Shown here piece after piece: positions 21,526 through 33,170 of a stretch of DNA of 64,000 bases. Location: positions 14,000,059 to 14,064,058 of the forward strand of contig CM055092.1 in NCBI GenBank assembly GCA_029204225.1, read 5' to 3'. Numbering within the stretch: the stretch's first letter is position 1; each line of letters begins with the position of its first letter. Under the pieces are notes generated by a model. That model made no database searches and was not told where the DNA came from. It worked only from the letters and a program-made list of their open reading frames with translations. This DNA comes from Diphasiastrum complanatum (lineage: Eukaryota > Streptophyta > Lycopodiopsida > Lycopodiales > Lycopodiaceae). Both the position numbers and the translations under genes were made by a program.

Positions 21526-22019
21526 TCTGGTTGGACTAGATCGTTGGTAGAAGCAACGATTGTCTGAATATTGTTGGCTGCGCGTTTGCTAGAAAGTCGT
21601 CTTGATAGAGACAAGACTGATAATCCGTAGTAGAAATGCTGATCACTGAAATACCATGTCGTAAAACGATGGTCATGAGCGCAGTGGAAGCTCGGTTGCT
21701 CAGACAACAACGCAGTAGTGAGACAAAAATTGCACTCTGATAAATATCAACAGTGAGTACAATGGCTTGAAGTAATAACTCTAGCTTGTTGAGCGTGATA
21801 ACTCTGGCTACTGATAACTCTGATTGAAAGAGAATTTCCAATTAACACTTACATAGCTTGATTCAACTAATATAGAGATTTACAAGAGAGAATTACAAGC
21901 CTTTAAGACTATTTACGCCAGCCTTTGCATATGTACAAAGTTGGTAACCGCTTCACCACCTTTTGGATATTTGGTTGTCTATCTTTTTTTTGAGTTGTTG
22001 ATACGTTTGGCGACGTCGG

Positions 22020-22400
22020 TTTGCCAATGTAGAAGAATGCGAAAAAGTCGAAAAAGTCGAAGGTGTCTGTTAGACTGAAGATATGCAAATCCTGAAGACG
22101 CCCAGGGTTTTAAGACAACGAAGAAGCCGAAGGTGCCTTAGTTTTAAGACATCGAAAAAGACGAAGGTGCCTAAAAATGGTTTTAAGGCATTTTGGGTTT
22201 TGTGTCACATTTTTCACAAAGAGGAGAAAAAGGCGAAGGTGGTCCAAAAATGGTTTTTAAGTCATTCTGGCCAATGAGTCGCTTTTTTCGTGAAGGCACG
22301 GAAAAAAGTGCGAAGAAGGTGAAAAGCAAAGGTGCCTTAAATCGTTTTAAGGCATAAATGGGAAAAACTTAAAGGGAAAAATGTGAAGGTCCGAAATCAT
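22020..22400. repeat. Degenerate repeat with CGAAGGTG and inverted GCCTTAAAA units
   Basis: The phrase GAAAAAGNCGAAGGTG recurs at about 22050, 22120, 22155 and 22230, with weaker forms near 22300-22340. Most copies are followed by CCTTA or CCTAAAA and then GGTTTTAAGGCAT, so each unit can fold CCTTAAA against TTTAAGG. Units are about 35-70 bp and irregular. No coding potential was recognised. It lies beside the copia C1 LTR remnant. Confidence 0.55.
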
Positions 22401-22714
22401 GTTGTCAGCCTTCTGTTTTCAAGATGCTCATTACTTAACGATTTTTAAAGCTGAGCATAAGAAATCTAACAAGCCCAACATAGGAATTTATTGTGGCATG
22501 TGTTTTGTAAGCCCACAAGTATATTTGGATTAGGAAAACCTTATGCTTAGATCTTTTACTATTTAAGTTTAACTTTTACAAACAATCATTTGTAACGGTT
22601 CAACTTAGAAAGTCTAAGTTTAAGATTTAATTCCTAAGTTATGTTAATTCCTAAGTTCAAGTTAAGTTTAATTCCTAGTTAGCACAAGTTAATTAGCTTT
22701 AAGTTTGGACTTAG
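22401..22714. other. Intergenic, no gene recognised
   Basis: AT-rich. TTAATTCCTAAGTT-type phrases repeat around 22625-22685. No terminus or gene. Confidence 0.5.
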
Positions 22715-23128
22715 TCCGTAGTGCTATTGGTGGGATATCACCATTTCAAGCTTTGTTTGGCAATAAGCCCAATGTAAAAGATTTTAAAGTGTTTGAATGT
22801 ATGTGTTATGTCCACATCCCTTCGGAAACTAGAAGGAAAGAAGATGCAACTTTCTTCAATATTTGTAGGCTATAGTGAAACTAGCAAAGGATATAGGATA
22901 TTTGATCCTATTTCAAGCAGAGTTAAAGTTAGCAAGGATGTCTTATTTGATGAATCTCAAAGTTACAAGATGTCTCCAAATGCATCTAATCTTTTAGATG
23001 ATGAAGATCTTGCAACAGCCGAGGAGGAGCCTCCTGAAAATGATCTTTTGGAAGATCAAAATCAAGTTCCAAAGGCGCTAAGAAGATCCACAAGGAGCAA
23101 GGCCGAGCCTTCAAGGCTCACATACTAA
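22715..23128 (+). pseudogene. Copia integrase C-terminal fragment
   Basis: The segment ISPFQALFGNKPNVKDFKVF (22730-22795), followed after a frame change by IFVGYSETSKGYRIFDP and VKVSKDVLFDE, is the C-terminal part of a copia integrase. An acidic linker and RRSTRSKAEPSRLTY follow. It differs from C1-C3 in sequence, so it comes from another copia lineage. No other part of that element is nearby. Confidence 0.8.
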
Positions 23129-23757
23129 CCTAACTATACTACCGAGATCTTCCCTGGTGATCTGGCAGACAACACGGTAAAATGGTGCTTTGGGAATTAG
23201 GAGTTTGGTGGATTTTTTATATTTGTGAATATCAGATAGCCACCTGCTATGATTGCGCCTTCTAGTTCATCTGGGTGGATTAATGGCAACGACATTATCT
23301 AAGGAAGTACCAACAGAGAAAAAATCTCTCTTGAACCTCCTTTCTCCTATCCATACTGGTAGTAGTCAGAGGGATAATAGGCTTGTGTGCGAGAAGTAAG
23401 ATATGACGGAAAAGGGTGTAACAGTGGTTGTAGAGAAGCGATATGTACGGATATATCACTTATGTGTGCAATGGGGATAACAAGTAAAAAGAAGAAAAAA
23501 AAGGGTGCACAGGAGCGATAACGCACAGGTACAGTATATCGGATCTGTGCAGAAAGGCACATAAACTAGCGTCACACATTAGCGATATGTGGAAAGACGG
23601 AACAAAAAAATATTGAAAAAAAATGCCTCGGGGTCGAGGAGTTTTATCAAACGGTTCGCATGTGCGCGCACGTCTTGTCGCACATGTGAACTGTCAATTT
23701 ATGATATTCTACCACGTCGCCTCATCCATGCAATGATCATCTGACATGTGTTCGCAT

Positions 23758-24000
23758 GTCAGGTCACACATGTGGTGTCGTACATTGCAATAGGGAGACG
23801 ACATGTGGTGCGTTTCCAACCAATGACCTCGTGACACATGTCCCAACAGTCAAATCAAACATGTGGAGTCGTACGGACCATTAGGGAGGTGACACACATC
23901 GCATTTTCTACCAATGAACTCGTGACATGTGTCTAGTAGTCAGATCACACATGTTTAGTAGTATGGACCATTAGGGAGTCGACACGTGTTTGGTTGACCG
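23758..24000. repeat. 90-91 bp tandem repeat, about 2.7 copies
   Basis: Units start at 23758, 23849 and 23939. Shared text includes GTCA.ATCACACATGTG, ACCATTAGGGAG, and CCAATGAACTCGTGACA. Each carries ACATGT or CACGTG-like sites. It lies immediately upstream of a TATA box and an unrecognised gene, so it may be a promoter-proximal repeat. Confidence 0.75.
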
Positions 24001-24025
24001 TTGACCCACACATGTGAAAAAATTG

Positions 24026-24040
24026 CATATAAAAGACATG
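24026..24040 (+). promoter_or_regulatory. TATA box of unrecognised gene 3
   Basis: GCATATAAAAGACATGC, a good plant TATA context, about 200 nt upstream of ATG 24231. The leader between them has an exact 14-bp repeat (CGCTCTTGTGCGCG at 24089-24102 and 24180-24193), spaced 91 bp, like the repeat array upstream. Confidence 0.45.
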
Positions 24041-24230
24041 CAACCCGATTAATTTTTTACTTTTTCTTTCTCGATTTTCGTGGTATATCGCTCTTGTGCG
24101 CGCTACTTGTAGTATCTATTGTTGCTAGTCTTCTTCCTACGCACTAGCGCAATATCCCAACTGCATTTTTCATACATACCGCTCTTGTGCGCGTTCTTCC
24201 GTGCACAAAAGCGATATCTGCCTGAGAGCG

Positions 24231-25614
24231 ATGGCGTCATCCTCGGGATCTAGCCATGAGAGCATTGTTCATGCATTTCACTGATCTTGTCCATTTCTTC
24301 TCGCTTTTTAAGCAAAGACTAGATTGGATATTTACTAGATTGTTTGGACAATTTAGATGCACTACGATGTGTTATGTCTATAAGAGAAAATGTCATTTTG
24401 TTGAATACTAGACTGGTTTCATAATTTCTCACATCAGTCATTTATTTATCGACATCCCTAATAAGGATAGTGATTTCCTTGATGTTGATACTGAAGTACT
24501 TCAGGATTCTTTCATTGGCTCTAATATCACTGTTGATGAATCAATGTTTGGAGATGAATCTAAATGTTTTTTTAATTTACCTATGTATCATATAAATGAC
24601 GATGTATATATAACTACAACATGTAAGTTTTTTTACTATCGTGAGGATGAGGTGCTTTGTTTACACTCCGACACAATTTCTGAATTCTCCGACATTGTAG
24701 ATTTTGAAACCAAAGACTTGGTATTCGGAATTAATTATGATGAGGAAGATGGACTTATGACCAGTGAAGAATGTCTGACAAAAGCTTTATCAAATTTTGT
24801 TGATCATGGACGAAGCATGCCATCTGATGAAGAATTCATGGCATTTCAATCCCAGATGGGCTTCCCTCGTCCATCGTTAATGCATTTCACAGATGATTCT
24901 TCTTCAGTAGGCAGCCATAATATTGATCATCCGAATCTGGGTGATGCTGATGATGATGAATGTGTAAGTGTTTTAACTTCATTGCTTAAGAATATTGTTA
25001 TCTCTTGAATGTGAATTGTTTTTTTTAACTCTTATTTTCTATTGTAGGATGCACTCATAATTGATGACTTTGCTGCGAGAGGAGGTGGTTTCAGACAACA
25101 TGCTTTCTCGTTCCAGAGGGATAGTGGACTTGGGCACTATCTGAGACATTTTCTAAAGAATGAAATTTGTATTGCTCATTCGAAGTTCACTCAAGTTGGG
25201 GAGACACTAATAATGGATGTTAAGGCTTTATCATATTATTTAGGAGGACATAAATTTGTTAAAACAAATAAGATTATTTTCGTCAAGAGATCTTATGTCT
25301 TGAACATTCTAGGTTTTACTGATGAGAATGTTCCTTTAAGGAGCTCCCATTATTCATTGTACTCTACGTATATTCAACTTAGTGGAAACAAAGATAATGC
25401 GCATCTATCAAAGGCGTACTCAAGTAGAGAATTTCTTCATGACAATACAACCATAGAAGGAGATACAAAAACGAATGATGAAGAGTGTGTTGGATTTCAA
25501 TGCTCAGCCTCAAATCCATTTATTAATGAGCATCTTGAAAACTTTACAAAACCCAAAAAACAGAAGGCTCGAGTTTTTCAGCAGATAAAAAAATCCAGTA
25601 TGGGATTTTTCTGA
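24231..25614 (+). CDS. Unrecognised intron-containing gene 3
   Basis: ATG at 24231 in good context (GAGCGATGGCG) opens MASSSGSSHESIVHAF and then stops. A long frame follows, continuous from about 24256 except for one TAG at about 24409. It includes SVIYLSTSLI-frame alternatives but is best read as IPNKDSDFLDVDTEVLQ, FGDESKCFFNLPMYHIND and MAFQSQMGFPRPSLMHFTDD. A canonical intron (24964-25047; donor GTAAGT, acceptor TTGTAG after a T-rich tract) joins DDDEC to DALIIDDFAARGGGF in phase. The second coding exon runs to TGA at 25614 with GETLIMDVKALSYYLGGHKF and RSYVLNILGFTDENV. The acidic, then basic, composition and the clean intron argue for a real gene, possibly recently broken. Family not recognised. 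The start region is uncertain. Confidence 0.45.
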
Positions 25615-27719
25615 CCCAATGAACAAACAAAGATTTTTCGGTTGGGTCGGATCAATTTGGATTTTTTTGAACCTTCACTAAATTATTTAGACGTCTTTGA
25701 CCCTAGATCAGATCGGATCAGGTCTAATTTTTTTCAAACCCAAAAAATTCGACTCTTAATATATTTTTTGACCAAGTGTATATTTCTTGACCCTTTGTAT
25801 AAAATCTGATCCTATATAATTTTTCGATACTGTCAGTTAGAAATTTGACCCTGCGACTTTGCATTGATGTCCGCCAACTTTGTACATGCATTTATGGCAT
25901 AAAGGCAGTTGTAATAACTACAGGAAATTTAGTTGTAGATATTTTTAGTATATCAAACTTAAAATCTTCATCAAAAAACTAATTTTGAGTCTGATAATTG
26001 TCGTGACATACCAACAACAAAATGGCAGATATTTGTAGTACAAATGGGTATTGTTCCTACTGGGAAGCAATAAAAGGGCTAATATAGTCATTATTAGTAC
26101 AAAATAGAGAATAACCGAGAATGGACAGAATGTAATATGAAATGATTGCAATCTGGTCATCAACAGATGTTTCCATAAGGGGCTTCCAGTACAACCTTGC
26201 AAAGAAGACAAAACACCAAGGAAAAAGATAATGAACACTTCTTTATGGTTTTCAGATTCAAACGGGAGTGAACTCAAGGAAGCAAATACTTCAACAAAGA
26301 AGAAGCTACACTGTGAAATCTGTTCCTTTATCTTGATAGTAGCTTATCATGAATTTATCTCCTATGACCTGCGCAAATCATAAGATTGTAGGCTAGAAAC
26401 ACTTCACTAGACAATTCTAGACCAAACACTGTGTAATAAGCATTGCATATAGTGCCATAAACTTCCTATTAACAAATTGAATCACCATGAAAAGCACAGA
26501 AGGTATTCACAATAGAAACAGGTTGAGTGATCCAGAAACACTTTAGATTCACAGTATTTGTATTCATCATTTGCAGATTACAAAGATATATACAGTCTAA
26601 GCACTGCAAAAAAGAGGGATTGCTACACCTCTATACAAGAAAAAAGGAACACATTCTGTTCTAGAACTTGCAGATGAATAACAAATCTAAAAAACCTACA
26701 TTATAGCACCAACAGAGCAACACATGCCTCTGTTCTACATTGTGCCTGAATGATTTACAATAGCATAAACTTGGCATGATATAGCCAAGGAAAAACTTGC
26801 TAGAAGCTGTGGGCTCTGATAACTGTCTGCAAAGAGAGAGCAAATGGTCATTTTCCATCTGGAACAGGTCGTTTGCTGTCCAACACAATGCTGCCACAGA
26901 AGCATCAGCAGTTAGGAACAAAGTGGTTGTCTCAAACATGGAAAAACAGGCCTTTGAAGTGATGAATGAGGGTCGTTGGCCATCTGCAAACTGTCTTTGA
27001 ATCTGCAAAACTACTTTTTGAAGATGTGTGAAGAGCACTGAAGGAGTGTAGAAATATGAGCAGAAACAACTGCTTGAAGACCTGCATTGGAAGAATGCGA
27101 TGGTGGGCTGGAAAACCGTCTTCAGATCTACGTTTGGGAGAGCGAAGCTTGCCCTAGAAAATCCGAAGAGAAAGAGAGAAAAAATGCAACAGCTGCCCTC
27201 ATGAAATGTGAAGGTGGACAGACTATAGGAAATGCGACTGTTTCCCTTCATTGGAATGTGACTGGGTTGCAATATGAAGAGCTCTAACTGATTTCGGCAT
27301 GCCACTAGATGATTAAGCCTTCGAAAATATGTGACTGCCTTCATAAAAAGTGTGTGGGCAGAGTGCTCAAAAGTGCATTGCCTTGAGGAACGAATGTGTC
27401 TTTAAAGTTGTAAAGCAAACAACTTTTAATTATATTAGGCATAACAATCTTAACGGCTGCCATTAGAGATTTATCATTCGGTGCCCATGAATTACCTTTG
27501 GCAATGACTAATGCCATAGCTGGAGCCAATGCAAATGTGTTTGACAAAAAAAAATAACTAAGCACTAATTATTCCTTAGCACTTTAAAAACAGATTTGAC
27601 ACCTATAGCATTGAATACAGCTTTGGAGTATGCTATGCACTACGACAAAGAGAAACGTCTTAAGATTTAGTAATAAAAAGCCAAAATCATAAACAAATTG
27701 TTGAAACCAGGCCACCACA
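25615..27719. other. Intergenic, no gene recognised
   Basis: 25620-25870 repeats GACCC and GGATCAGATC-like phrases. 25900-27719 has scattered short frames. The longest (227 codons, minus, 26661-27344) is Phe/Leu/Ser/Cys-rich and shows no motif. I see no LTR ends or splice-linked frames. Part of this may be old LTR sequence. Confidence 0.4.
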
Positions 27720-28095
27720 ATAATTCATTAATTAGTATCAGCGTTATCACGCTCAACAAGCTAAAGTTATAACTTCATGCCATTTGTACTCATTATTGAT
27801 AATTATCTGAGTGCAATTTGTCCTACTACTGTTATTGTTCTATTGTGCATTTGTATGAATCCTTCGTTTGAATTATTTTGCTGCTAATTTGGCACTTTTG
27901 ATCCACACATCTAGCTCGCTCCTAGCTTCTACTCATACCCACTGATTTTCGACATGGTACCAGAGCGGGCTTCTCAATAATCTACTCCTCATTACGGACT
28001 ATTAGTTTTGTTTCTATCAAGACAACGTTCTAGCAAGCGCGCAACCAACAATATTCTAAAATCATTGTTACTACTAACGATCTCGCTCACCCATA

Positions 28096-28950
28096 ATGGA
28101 TCCGTCTTCTCTAATCGAGAGACTCAATGGAGAGAACTATCATCTCTGAAAGTTCAAAATGAAGGTCATGCTATTAGCCAAGGAACTGTGGAACGTTGTT
28201 GATGACACAAAAGTCAAGCCAGAAGGTAATGCATCCATTATCACCAAATGGAGGCTGAGAGATGACAAGGCATTTGCCATGGTTACTCTCAATATCAAGG
28301 ATACACAGATAATTCACATACAAAATGCTCAGACAACCAAGGAAGCATGGGACATCCTAGCAACCCTGTATGATATTGGGGATGATACTTTTAAATTATA
28401 CTTGAGGAAGAAATTCTTCAACTTGAAGATGTCTGAAGCAGAAAGTGTTACAAGTCACATCAACACCTTGAAAAAATTTATGGAGCAAATGGCTGCAATT
28501 GGCTCAATGATTGAAGATTTCGATGTTGTTACGACTCTATTATTGAGTCTTCTTGAAGCCAATGAAAATTGGGTCATGATAATTTCGACCCATGAGCAAA
28601 TTGCTCTATCAAAAGCAATTTCAATGCTTCTACAAGAGGAAATCAAAAAATTGCATCCTCCTCAGACTCAAGGTCGGATCCTCAAGCTCTATATTCAAAA
28701 AATCAGAAGTTCAGATCCAAAAAGAAGAGCAATATGCAGTCAGGGTCGAATTTTGGCTCTTGGTCAAATTTTGACTTTGGGTCAAATTCAGGCTCAAGGT
28801 CGAATTCCAACTCTTCAGCCTTCCAACCAAAGCAAAAACTATTCTGCAGATACTACAAGAGAACTGGACATGAAATCAAAGACTATAAAACTTTGAAATT
28901 TAATAATGAGAAGAAGAAGCAGTTCCAACAACAAGCAAATTTTGCTTGAA
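28096..28950 (+). pseudogene. Copia C2 gag
   Basis: ATG at about 28096 gives MDPSSLIERLNGENYHL, then a TGA where the C1 copy has TGG. The frame continues KFKMKVMLLAKELWNVVDD, TTKEAWDILATLYDIGDD. The C-terminal zinc knuckle reads FCRYYKRTGHEIKDY: the second and fourth metal ligands, normally Cys, are both Tyr, as G-to-A change of TGC to TAC would give. A frame change lies between 28650 and 28740. Confidence 0.85.
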
Positions 28951-28959
28951 CCAGTTTTT

Positions 28960-29890
28960 TGACCCAACAACAAGAGGAAGATGAAGTAGCTTTTATGACC
29001 AAGGTTGGAGAACAACAAGATATCTATTCTTGATATTTTGACTCTGGAACAACACAACACATGACTCACCATCATGACTGGTTCAAATATTATAAATCTA
29101 TCACCCACTCTTGAGTTGTACAACTTGGAGACAACTCATCACATTCGATCTAGGGTGAAGGAACAATCAAGGTCGAATTTCAGAAAGGTGAAGTCAAGCT
29201 ACTCTCCAACGTTCTCCACGTACCAAATCTGACCAAGAATCTGCACTCAGTTAGCATAATCACTGATTCAGGTGGGAAGCTCAACTTCGATGCAAATGGC
29301 TGCACAATACTTGACAAATCCCAAAAAGTTCTAGATTTTGAAAAAAGGAGTTGCAAGCTTTACATACTCATCCACAATTACTCCTCCAACAATCAAGCTC
29401 TTCACACTTCTACTTTCGAATCATCTGATATGCTTTGGCATTTCAGAGTAGGCCATTTGAACTCTAATAGTATTCAAAAAATGTCAACTCAAGGACTAGT
29501 ACAAAATCTGTCTTCTGTCAGCAAGCTGACTTCCCAAGAGAAAGGCTGCACAAATTTCTGCGACCCCAGGGTCGGAACAGTCAAAATTCGACCCTAGGGT
29601 CGAACAGTCAGAATCTAACCCTAGTGTCAAATAGTCAAGTTTTGACCCTAAGATCAAAAATCAAGAAATCGATACTAACTTTGAACATGAGTCTGATCAA
29701 CAGAGAGAAGAAATCCAGCCAAGAAGGTCAAATCGACACAGATAGCTTCCATCCAGATTTATAGATGATGCAATGTTTCAGAGGCAATGTCTAGATGTTG
29801 AACATTGGAAAGCAGCAATGAACACAGAATTTGACTCTTTGATGGAGAATCAAACGTGGATAGTCACTGAGCTGCCAAAGGTTCCAGACT
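28960..29890 (+). pseudogene. Copia C2 protease, pre-integrase and RT start
   Basis: The protease active site YFDSGTTQHMTH is kept (about 29035-29070) but preceded by an in-frame TGA. The pre-integrase block MLWHFRVGHLNSNSIQKMS lies at about 29430. The frame then falls into a stretch (29560-29680) of repeated GACCCTAGGGTCGAA-like phrases with many stops, and resumes with MNTEFDSLMENQTWIVTELP at about 29820, the first RT motif. The catalytic integrase core is deleted. Confidence 0.8.
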
Positions 29891-29922
29891 CTATCAAAGG
29901 AGCATCATCTCAGATTCAATGA

Positions 29923-30753
29923 TGTGAAAAATGCAAAAATAAGCTTGGTAGAGGCCAAATATCTTGTATATAGATAAACACACATGTGTGATCCTGTTCC
30001 CATGTGTGAAAATAGTGTACTTGTCATGTACCATAATCATATAGGTTGTACATATGATTTAATTCAAGTTCTAGTGGCCAAAAAGGCCAAAAACTAGTTT
30101 TCTAGACATATGACACATGACATCAGTCTATTGCTTGCATGAGGCACATCCTTTGGTTAGGTGTCACATCCCATGTGTAGAGGGCATCTCACATGTGTGG
30201 AATAAGCTGAAGTAGACGAATTTTGACTTCTAGAAGATTTTCAAGTAGATCTCCATATAGAAGGAAAATGGGCCAAAAGTGCTCAAAATAGAAGGTTTTG
30301 TCCAAGTGTCAGTTTTGCATGATGAATCATCATATGACAAAGCACCTTCACACATGTGGGATAAAAGGGATGATCAGTACCACGAGCTCCCACTTATTGT
30401 ATATATAGAGCCACATTTGGCCATAATCAATGTGAGACACCAATCTTGGTTTTGGAAGCAATTTTGAGTGATTCTCTCCATTTGTCTACATTTGTTTTGA
30501 TTGTTTTGAGGTGCTATCAATGTGTACTTGATTTTCAGTTTGGATTCCGTACTCAGACAGGGTTTCACACGTGTGAAACCATAAATTACACTTACCTTCA
30601 ATTAATGATTGTTCTTGTTAGGATTTTGTGTCTAGAATTGATCTAGATTGATCTTAATTTGAAATAGATTGATAGATCAAGTAATCTGACAACCAATCCC
30701 TCTTGAGGATCAGATTAGAATCCACTCTTGGTCCTTTTTGTACTTTTTGCACA
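29923..30753 (+). repeat. 5' LTR of family B element B3
   Basis: An 831-bp LTR starting TGTGAAAAATGC and ending TTTTTGCACA, followed directly by a perfect tRNA-iMet primer site. CACACGTGTG occurs once (30566-30575). It interrupts copia C2. The matching 3' LTR is not present in the window. Confidence 0.85.
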
Positions 30754-30766
30754 TGGTATCAGAGCC
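30754..30766 (+). other. Primer binding site of B3
   Basis: TGGTATCAGAGCC, a perfect complement to the tRNA-iMet 3' end, directly after the LTR. Confidence 0.9.
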
Positions 30767-32435
30767 TAGTACAAGAGGTTTTGTTGAAATTGATAGGGTT
30801 AATCCAAATCAAAGCCAAAATTAGTGGTTTTTTGGAAACTAGTCAAATTTTGGGTAGCGAGTTGGATTTGATAGATGCTCTCAAAATTTTTGGACCAGAA
30901 CTTATTGTGGGATGTAGGAACTCTTTTCACACGTGTGAGGCCGTACAGCTCCGATTTTGGCTGAGAAAATTCAAAAATTTGTACAATTTGACTCACACAC
31001 CCAATTTTAGAGATTTTTGGTGCAAAATCAAGCATTTTCTATAGAGAATCTAATCCCTTGATTAGTTATTGGATTAGATCAGCCAAGAAATTAAATTTGA
31101 AACTTGAAATAGGTGCATTAATTGATCATCTCTGATTTTTTGAGTGCATGTTGAAGTGCATGTTGAAGTTGAGAGAGATTTTGCTAAAAATCATAGATTA
31201 AGGAGTGATATGCAAGGTGAGAGGTTGAAATCCATTGTACCATCACTCTAGATTTGTTCAAGAGTGATAGGGTCAAGTTTAGAAGCATCAATTTGCTAGA
31301 AAACATATTTGGATCTGTCCTCCAAGTGAAACCTTTGAGAGTTTCTACTGCATATAGAGCATCTATGCAAATCTTTTGTAGAATTTAACATAGATTGGCT
31401 TAAATTGAGAGTTCTAGAAAAGAGATTGAGATCCAAGTCACATTGTTCAACCCTACTCAATTTGTTTGAGTGATTGTAAGGTTTGAAAAGAGTCATTAAG
31501 GTGTCTATGACAAATGTGTAGAGAGAGATCCAATTCTCTAAGAGCTCCTTCCTTTGTAGAGGGCAAGATCTAGAAGCTCATTTTGTGTTGTAATTGGTGG
31601 AGAGTTTGTCTTCTCCTAGGTGATCAAATCTTTCTAAGTGGCATTAGCTCTTTGAAGCACAATATCTTAGTGAGAAAATCACAATTTTTTATTTTGAATT
31701 TCATTCCAAGTCTCTAAAGGTAGAGTAATTGGTAGAATCCAATAGGGGTGATTGAATCAATTTATTGAGCAAAATTGACATAGTATGTATGAAGCTCAAA
31801 TTAGTTCTATTCAACTTTCGTTGTGAGAGTGTGAGGGTCAATTTGAGATCCCATTGGATGTCTAGAATGAGGAGTCCATATTTGAGTATTCATGCATGTT
31901 GAGATCTTTGTGAATCTCTAGTTGTCTAATTTTTTAAGCTTTGTAAAAATTTGGTGGTATAGTTTGTTGTCAAATCAAATGAAATTCATTCTAAATCTCA
32001 AGTGTGAGATTATTTGGGTCAAGAGTGAGTCCAAAAGAAGTGATTAAGTTTTATTTTCATGTATTTGAAACAAAACCCATCTTTTGTTCAAGAATCTCAA
32101 GTGTTGAGAGAACTAGTCAAGTGAAAAGGAAAATCTAGGTGTCAAATCTTTTTCATATCCATTTCAGCTTTCAAAAGGAAGAGTCATTGGTATTTGATGA
32201 GTCCAATAGGAGATTGGATATGATTTCTTTACTGATTTGATTCAAAGATTGTGTGCTTTTGTCTTAGTGATCAAAGCAAAGTTTCCAAGTGACTAGTCAT
32301 TACTGTGAAGATTGATTCTTAGGTTTGTGAGCTAGATCTTTTGTAGATCCTTCTAGATTGTTGAAGATGTTCAAATCTAGTCTCTTGAAAGTCACAATTT
32401 ACATTTGTAGAATCGTATCACAGGTTTTTATTCAC
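30767..32435 (+). repeat. B3 leader region
   Basis: About 1.7 kb between primer site and the zinc-knuckle frame, homologous to the leader of B2 in reverse orientation. It carries CACACGTGTG at 30928-30937 beside GAGGCCGTAC. It also has several degenerate units around GAGTCCAATAGGGGTGATT and GGGTCAAGAGTGAGTCC (about 31730, 31850, 32015, 32200). No long frame. Confidence 0.6.
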
Positions 32436-33005
32436 ATGACATCAATAGGTGGCATCCTATTGAAGGAAAGAAAGGATCCTGAGTGCAACCTTTGTGGCAA
32501 GGGAGGATATTTTTTCTCAAGATGCTACAAAAAGAAGACCAATCCATCCAAGGAGAACCAAAGCAAGGGGGCCGAGGTAAAGGATGGAGCTTCAAGTTCA
32601 AAATGCAAATACAAGAAGGACAAGTCCAAGGAAAGGTGTTTCCTTTGTGGAAAGGTGAATGAGGCTTGGAGTCTCACAAGGACTTGCAAGATTTGTCTTC
32701 AAGAGTCCATCACAACACATGTCAAATCTTTTGAAATTTTTCATTTGGAAGTGCATTGTTTGGTTCAAGATGCAAAGATAGATCTCACTTTCATGAAAGT
32801 AACTTGGATCTATTTTATGTCCTTGGAAAGTATTTTGCTTGGAACTTTGGACAATTCAAACTTATTGTTATTATCCAAGAGAAATCAATCAAGAATAAGG
32901 AGCAATCACAAAATGAAAATAGTTTCATTTATGCTCTCATGTCAACTTATGAAGAACCATTTTGCTTTGAAGAGTTTTTTGTATCTTAAAGGTGGATTAA
33001 GGCAC
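32436..33005 (+). pseudogene. B3 zinc-knuckle protein, N-terminal part, frameshifted
   Basis: ATG at 32436 (MTSIGGILLKERKDPECNLC) aligns with the start of the intact B2 protein. The knuckle reads CNLCGKGGYFFSRC, with Tyr where B2 has the His ligand. The second CX2C pair (CFLCGK) is kept. After GTLDN the frame changes at about 32855 and continues in another frame as KNKEQSQNENSFIYALMS to FCFEEFFVS, where homology with B2 ends at about 33005. Most of the protein is missing. Confidence 0.8.
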
Positions 33006-33170
33006 ACTATCAAAGACTCTGTTATTTTGCACTTTACATTTGAACTCCTATTGTTCATCATGATACACTCATTGAATTTGCTTGTCAATATTGAGCCCAA
33101 CGACATTCCAAAAAAAGCATTGTCCTTAATATTCCGAGGAACTACTAATGGAGTTGGTATGGGTCTATCA
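33006..33170. other. Short flank between B3 and copia C3
   Basis: Unassigned sequence that ends in TATCA (33166-33170), the left target duplication of C3. Its continuation is at 45405. Confidence 0.6.

Larger units (their letters stand above)
19757..22010 (-). mobile_element. Copia element C1, truncated
   Basis: A minus-strand Ty1/copia element with 5' LTR remnant (about 21657-22010), degenerate primer site TGGTATTTCAG (21646-21656), gag, then integrase and the first residues of RT. The protease between gag and integrase is missing, and RT stops after about 30 residues at 19757. Sequence from the LTR through gag matches copia C2 (27720 onward, plus strand), so the two are one family. The 3' LTR is absent. 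Confidence 0.8.
27720..29917 (+). mobile_element. Copia element C2, truncated by B3
   Basis: Plus-strand copia element of the C1 family: LTR tail (27720-27955, ending TTTTCGACA), primer site TGGTACCAGAGC (27956-27967), gag, protease, pre-integrase motif, then a deletion to the start of RT. It ends where a family B LTR begins at 29923. Integrase core and most of RT and RNase H are missing. Confidence 0.8.

Noticed and set aside
26661-27344. 227-codon minus-strand frame
   Set aside because: Rich in Phe, Leu, Ser and Cys with no motif, no splice partners and no promoter. It probably reflects base composition.
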